Assembly (NCBI GenBank): GCA_913009475.1
Contig: CAJVYJ010000012.1
Span: 1 to 19,065 of the forward strand
Reading direction: 5' to 3'
Length of the DNA stretch: 19,065 nucleotides
DNA from: an uncultured Actinomycetes bacterium
GTDB lineage: Bacteria > Actinomycetota > Aquicultoria > CAJVYJ01
This document shows positions 15,872-19,065 of the stretch, piece after piece. The stretch's first letter is position 1, and each line of letters opens with the position of its first letter. The notes under the pieces are model-generated. The model was not told the origin of the DNA. It was given only the letters and a program-made list of their open reading frames with translations, and searched no databases. The position numbers were made by a program, and so were the translations under genes.

Positions 15872-15925
15872 TTCACATTTTCTTCATACTTGCTTCACAG
15901 GATATTCAAAACTTTATTTAATAAT
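15872..15925 (+). promoter_or_regulatory. Four TTCA direct repeats at 11-bp period plus -10
   Basis: TTCAC (15872), TTCAT (15883), TTCAC (15894) and TTCAA (15905) begin exactly 11 bp apart. AATAAT (15920-15925) starts 15 bp after the start of the last repeat, the same offset as between the last TTCAT and TATATT in the response-regulator promoter. This fits a class of promoter activated by the adjacent OmpR/PhoB-type regulator; TTCAC repeats also resemble the actinobacterial PhoP box. Binding itself is inferred. Confidence 0.55.
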
Positions 15926-15931
15926 AGAGTA

Positions 15932-16038
15932 GGAAAATCACAAGACGTCTTTCCAACCTCATCCCTACAGATGCAGGAGAACGCATCTGTTACTAAGCGG
16001 GTAAGCATCAAGAGCCGGATGCTTACCCGCTTTTTTTT
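15932..16038 (+). ncRNA. Candidate regulator-controlled small RNA (about 107 nt)
   Basis: Transcription from the promoter-like element would start near 15932 and end at the strong terminator at 15995-16038. Between them lies a hairpin with 8-bp perfect arms ACAGATGC (15967-15974) and GCATCTGT (15983-15990) and an AGGAGAAC loop. It is preceded by a likely unpaired pyrimidine-rich segment (15951-15966) containing CAACCTC and ATCCCT, which is complementary to Shine-Dalgarno-type sequences. No plausible coding frame is seen. It matches no RNA family that I recognise; the alternative is simply the 3' UTR and terminator of the two-component operon. Confidence 0.45.
15995..16038 (+). terminator. Strong intrinsic terminator
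   Basis: The arms AAGCGGGTAAGCATC (15995-16009) and GATGCTTACCCGCTT (16018-16032) form a perfect 15-bp stem with an 8-nt loop. They are followed by an uninterrupted T run to 16038. It ends the two-component operon and/or the proposed small RNA. Confidence 0.93.
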
Positions 16039-16083
16039 AGTGAAATAATCGTCAGTTCCGCTTATTTGGTTTATGATTAAAAT

Positions 16084-16275
16084 ATGAATAAAGAAAAATA
16101 TTCTCAACAAAAAACGAAAGATATATACGCGGCTAAAGCACCGGCTTTGCTTACAGGATGTCGCCCTATCGATTTGGAGACGATTATCAAGGGTAATGGT
16201 TTTAATCATATTAAAACATTTTATATAAGCCGGAATACTTTTCCCTCCAAATTGATATACGCAAGAAAGTTGTGA
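16084..16275 (+). pseudogene. Remnant of a SAM-dependent methyltransferase C-terminus
   Basis: The 63-codon frame has an N-terminus without resemblance to anything (MNKEKYSQQKTKDIY). It is followed by APALLTGCRPIDLETIIKGN, GFNHIKTFYISRNTF and PSKLIYARKL. The pattern of a CRPI motif, an amphipathic helix ending in GF, and a final PSKLIYA strand is what I associate with the last beta strands of class I methyltransferases of the UbiE-like type. The SAM-binding N-terminal part is missing, and a stop lies two codons upstream of the ATG. There is no Shine-Dalgarno site. A decayed gene seems more likely than a functional small protein; confidence in homology is moderate. Confidence 0.42.
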
Positions 16276-16314
16276 GCTTGTTTGGGTAAACTAACCGGAA
16301 TTAAGTAATCAATC

Positions 16315-16323
16315 TGCTATAAT
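16315..16323 (+). promoter_or_regulatory. nadB promoter, extended -10
   Basis: TGCTATAAT (16315-16323) is a perfect extended -10 hexamer. No good -35 is seen 17 bp upstream (CCGGAA), as is common for extended -10 promoters. The start would be near 16330, about 22 nt before the nadB ATG, with AAGGGA as ribosome binding site. Confidence 0.6.
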
Positions 16324-16351
16324 AGCTGTATTTATTAAGGGAAAGTGATAT

Positions 16352-17887
16352 ATGTTTGGTCGTTATCTAATTAACTTCAACCTAAAAAATATTCCGGTCC
16401 ATAAAAGTGATTTGTTAATTATCGGCGGCGGTGTCGCCGGTTTGACCGCGGCTGTATCCGCCCATGATCGATTGGAAATTAATATTTTGACTAAAGGCAA
16501 AATCAAGCAGTCCAATACCTGGTTTGCTCAAGGGGGTATAGCCGCCGCTGTTGGTGAGGGAGATTCGACTGTCGCGCATTTTCAAGATACCATTAAGGCC
16601 GGCGGTGAACTTTGCGATAAGCAAGCAGTTAAAGTTCTGGTTGAGGAGGCCCGCGAGGCCATAGATTTTCTGCTGCACCTAGGAGCTAACTTCGATCGGC
16701 AAGACGGACGTCTGTTGTTGGCTAGAGAAGGCGGGCATTCTTTGGCAAGGGTTCTACATGCCGGAGACGGTACCGGTAGCGCTGTCGCGGCTACGCTAGG
16801 CAGGGCAGCCACAAAACTGCGTAATCTTCGGCTCAGTCAGAACTGCTTTGTTATCGATCTTTTGACCAAAAAAGGTAACTGCGTCGGTGCTCTTGTTTTT
16901 GACCATGACAGCCATAAATACGAAGCCTATCTGGCCTCGGCGACTCTTTTAGCCACCGGAGGTTTAGGGCAGTTATATTTAGCGACAACTAATCCGTTGT
17001 TGGCGACCGGAGATGGATTTGCCATGGCAATTAGAGCTAAAGCAAAACTGGCGGGTATGGAATTTATCCAATTTCATCCCACAGCTTTCTATGGCCGGGG
17101 AAATCCTCGTTTTCTAATTTCTGAAGCCGTACGCGGCGATGGCGCTTATCTTAGAGACGGCAGTGGGAAACGTTTCATGGAAGGCCTTCATGAACAGGCT
17201 GAGTTGGCGCCTAGAGATATAGCCAGCCGAGAAATAGTTAAAGTGATGCGTAAAACCGGCGCGGATTATGTGCTGTTGGACGCTACCCATATCCCAAAAT
17301 CCAGGCTTGTGACTCATTTCCCGGGCATTTACCATTATCTTAAGGATAAAGGTTATGACATGGCCAAGGAGCCGGTGCCGGTGACTCCGGTCGCCCATTA
17401 TATGATGGGCGGGGTAAAGACTGATTTAAATGGTAAGACCAGCTTACCCGGTTTATTCGCCAGCGGAGAAGTGGCCTCGACCGGAGTGCACGGAGCAAAT
17501 CGTCTGGCCAGTAATTCATTATTGGAGGGTCTGGTGTTTAGTCGTCGAGTTATCCGTTATATATTAAAAATTGGCTTGTCTCCAATAGAGACGGACTTAA
17601 ACTGGGAGGAATCCGCTTTACCGATCGCTGGCAAGCAGCCTGATTGGCATAGTATACGCTCATCGTTACAGAAATTAATGTGGGAAAACGTAGGCATTAC
17701 GCGTCGGAAGAAAGATTTGTTGGCGGCAAGAGAACGTGTATTGGAGTGGGGAAGGCGGATAAACAGTTATCAATATGATACTTCGCCGGCTTGGGAAGTT
17801 GAGAATATGATACAAATAGCGGAAATAATCATTAACGCGGCGCTGGCAAGAGTTGAAAGCGTTGGTGCTCATTTTCGGGTAAACTAA
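16352..17887 (+). CDS. nadB: L-aspartate oxidase
   Basis: NadB oxidises L-aspartate to iminoaspartate, the first step of de novo NAD synthesis. The 511-residue flavoprotein has the FAD-binding LLIIGGGVAGLTAAVSA (about residues 22-38), the typical NTWFAQGGIAAAVGEGDS and REGGHSLARVLHAGDGTG segments, MEFIQFHPTAFYG, SEAVRGDGAYLRDGSGKRFM, and near the C-terminus GEVASTGVHGANRLASNSLL. These features distinguish it from succinate dehydrogenase flavoproteins in context with nadC. ATG 16352 follows AAGGGA; the first about 20 residues are a non-conserved lead. nadA is not adjacent in this window. Confidence 0.95.
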   Translation: MFGRYLINFNLKNIPVHKSDLLIIGGGVAGLTAAVSAHDRLEINILTKGKIKQSNTWFAQGGIAAAVGEGDSTVAHFQDTIKAGGELCDKQAVKVLVEEAREAIDFLLHLGANFDRQDGRLLLAREGGHSLARVLHAGDGTGSAVAATLGRAATKLRNLRLSQNCFVIDLLTKKGNCVGALVFDHDSHKYEAYLASATLLATGGLGQLYLATTNPLLATGDGFAMAIRAKAKLAGMEFIQFHPTAFYGRGNPRFLISEAVRGDGAYLRDGSGKRFMEGLHEQAELAPRDIASREIVKVMRKTGADYVLLDATHIPKSRLVTHFPGIYHYLKDKGYDMAKEPVPVTPVAHYMMGGVKTDLNGKTSLPGLFASGEVASTGVHGANRLASNSLLEGLVFSRRVIRYILKIGLSPIETDLNWEESALPIAGKQPDWHSIRSSLQKLMWENVGITRRKKDLLAARERVLEWGRRINSYQYDTSPAWEVENMIQIAEIIINAALARVESVGAHFRVN

Positions 17888-17900
17888 AGAAGGTGTGGAG

Positions 17901-18773
17901 ATGGGCAAAAAAAACCTCTCTGATATTAATATTACTGATAATCCTCAAGTAAAAAATTTAATTAAACTCGCTCTGGGAGAAGACTTAGGTGATATTGGCG
18001 ACATCACTACCGATGCGTTGATAGCAAATTCTGCTTTTTGTCATGCCGATATTATTGCTAAATCTGCAGGCATACTTGCGGGCCTGCCGCTCTGTGAAGC
18101 TGTTTTTAATCTAATCGACGCTCGAGTGGATATTCGGCCTGTCTTGAATGAAGGCGCTTCATTTGCAAGAGGTGATCGCCTGGTGGAAGTGAACGGTTCG
18201 ACAAAGGCCATTATGGCCGGTGAGCGTCTGGTGCTCAATTTTTTACAGCACTTATCGGGAATAGCCACTCTTACCAGTCAGTATGTTGAAGAATGCCGGG
18301 GCGCTAAGGCACAAATATTTGATACGCGCAAAACTTTGCCGGGGCTAAGGGCGGTGGAAAAATATGCCGTAACTATCGGTGGCGGTCATAACCATAGGTA
18401 TGGACTTTATGACGCGATCCTGATTAAAGATAACCATTTAGCCTTAGCGGAGAATATAGGCACCGCTGTCGCTATGGCTAAAAAAAGAGGCTTGGTCGAA
18501 GTGGAGGTCGAGGATTTGATTCAGTTGGATGAAGCCCTGGCGGCGGGAGCGGATATTATTTTACTTGATAACATGGGCATTAAAATGCTTAGAGAAGCTG
18601 TCATTCTTAGCGGCGGTCGGGCGATACTGGAGGCATCAGGGGGTGTAACTCTAAAAACAGTGCGTTCTATAGCTGAGACTGGAGTGGATAGAATCTCGGT
18701 CGGCGTTATTACTCAGGGCGCCAAGCCACTTGACATAGCACTGAATGTTGCCGAGGTATCAGGGAGCTCTTAA
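17901..18773 (+). CDS. nadC: Quinolinate phosphoribosyltransferase (nicotinate-nucleotide pyrophosphorylase, carboxylating)
   Basis: NadC converts quinolinate and PRPP to nicotinate mononucleotide, CO2 and PPi. The 290-residue product has LALGEDLGDIGDITTDALI at the N-terminus, ERLVLNFLQHLSGIATLT, the DTRKTLPGLRAVEKYAV segment, GGGHNHRYGLYDAILIKDNH, and the barrel strands VEVEVED, ADIILLDNM, LEASGGV and DRISVGVITQGAKPLDIALN. ATG 17901 is preferred: AGAAGG lies seven bases upstream, whereas GTG 17895 lies directly on that site. It is 13 nt after nadB and surely co-transcribed. Confidence 0.96.
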   Translation: MGKKNLSDINITDNPQVKNLIKLALGEDLGDIGDITTDALIANSAFCHADIIAKSAGILAGLPLCEAVFNLIDARVDIRPVLNEGASFARGDRLVEVNGSTKAIMAGERLVLNFLQHLSGIATLTSQYVEECRGAKAQIFDTRKTLPGLRAVEKYAVTIGGGHNHRYGLYDAILIKDNHLALAENIGTAVAMAKKRGLVEVEVEDLIQLDEALAAGADIILLDNMGIKMLREAVILSGGRAILEASGGVTLKTVRSIAETGVDRISVGVITQGAKPLDIALNVAEVSGSS

Positions 18774-18894
18774 ATGCTTGATATTATCACCGGCTATCTT
18801 ACAATTTATGGTTATTACTTTCTTTTTTTAGCAACGGTTATTGAGAGCATCCCTTTTATCGGACTTGTTTTTCCCGGTGAAGTCATAGTAGTAG
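18774..18894 (+). CDS. DedA-family membrane protein, N-terminal 40 codons only
   Basis: The frame starts at the ATG directly after the nadC stop, with AGGGAG eight bases upstream. It reads MLDIITGYLTIYGYYFLFLA, then TVIESIPFIGLVFPGEVIVV. A short helix, a membrane segment and the FIES-type/PGE motif are typical of DedA (SNARE-associated/VTT) proteins, which are polytopic and about 200 residues; some act as polyprenyl-phosphate or lipid transporters. The gene is cut at 18894 by adapter. Which DedA subgroup cannot be told. Confidence 0.8.
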
Positions 18895-18952
18895 AGATCG
18901 GAAGAGCGTCGTGTAGGGAAAGAGTGTAGATCTCGGTGGTCGCCGTATCATT
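18895..18952 (-). other. Illumina TruSeq universal adapter, reverse complement (assembly artefact)
   Basis: These 58 bases are the exact reverse complement of the adapter block at the left end, from AGATCGGAAGAGCGTCGTGT to GGTCGCCGTATCATT. They interrupt the DedA-like gene. A long minus-strand frame over this region is pure adapter translation. Confidence 0.98.
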
Positions 18953-19065
18953 AAAAAAAAAAATAAAAGAAAACATTACATGGGAGATCGGAAGAGCATA
19001 CGTATGAACCAATATTACTACACACAGCAGAGTGGTAGTCTCACAACATAATCATCACCTACTCC
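18953..19065. other. Non-biological contig end: poly-A filler and degraded read-2 adapter
   Basis: An A-rich linker (18953-18984) is followed at 18985 by AGATCGGAAGAGC and a mutated continuation of the TruSeq read-2 adapter (ATACGTATGAAC instead of ACACGTCTGAAC). The rest is unplaceable sequence, likely adapter or low-quality read tail. Confidence 0.85.

Noticed and set aside
15932..16038. Riboswitch for the downstream gene
   Set aside because: No known aptamer consensus is seen, the terminator stem is perfect with only a weak 5-bp alternative pairing (GATGC 15970-15974 with GCATC 16005-16009), and downstream lies only a gene remnant. An sRNA or 3' UTR fits better.
152..18894. CRISPR arrays, tRNA/rRNA genes, insertion sequences, phage or toxin-antitoxin genes
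   Set aside because: I looked for regular repeat-spacer units, tRNA-like cloverleaf with CCA, transposase motifs and terminal inverted repeats and saw none; the window is mainly conserved housekeeping genes.
18815..19012. Minus-strand frame containing [21 protein letters not shown]
   Set aside because: It is a translation of the Illumina adapter plus poly-A filler and not a gene.

Overview
The window is one assembled contig from a bacterial, probably metagenomic, short-read assembly. Biological sequence runs only from 152 to 18894. Both ends are Illumina TruSeq adapter (94-151 and, reverse-complemented, 18895-18952), followed outward by homopolymer-rich filler and decayed adapter copies. All real genes are on the + strand.

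152-12777 is a long ribosomal protein super-operon (S10-spc-alpha): rpsS (3' part)-rplV-rpsC-rplP-rpmC-rpsQ-rplN-rplX-rplE-rpsZ-rpsH-rplF-rplR-rpsE-rpmD-rplO-secY-adk-map-infA-rpmJ-rpsM-rpsK-rpsD-rpoA-rplQ, closed by a clear intrinsic terminator at 12815-12840. truA follows with its own promoter. rpsD sits between rpsK and rpoA, S14 is of the zinc (type Z) form, truA follows rplQ, and S3 (C-terminal) and S17 (N-terminal) carry long Lys/Ala tails. Together with an S13 containing VEGDLRR and an IF-1 of the [21 protein letters not shown] type, this points to a Gram-positive-like (Terrabacteria) lineage, most likely a deep-branching, moderate-GC member of Actinomycetota. That placement is inference. 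TTG is used as start codon by about a third of the genes.

13648-16351 is the accessory-like part. It holds an OmpR/PhoB-family response regulator, an overlapping BaeS-type histidine kinase, and regulatory DNA on both sides. Upstream of the regulator are two ATCTTCAT direct repeats 11 bp apart and a perfect 23-bp palindrome over the likely -10. Downstream of the kinase are four TTCA direct repeats at exact 11-bp spacing, then a -10-like box and a transcript of about 107 nt that ends in a 15-bp terminator stem and has no convincing ORF. I read this as an autoregulated two-component system that also drives a small RNA, the best candidate here for something undescribed. A short remnant of a SAM-dependent methyltransferase C-terminus follows (16084-16275).

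16352-18894 holds nadB and nadC (aspartate to quinolinate pathway to NAD; nadA is not in the window), then the first 40 codons of a DedA-family membrane protein, cut by the adapter. The most puzzling single point in the core region is infA, which has no ATG/GTG/TTG at its expected start: a TAG and a TCG lie where the start should be.
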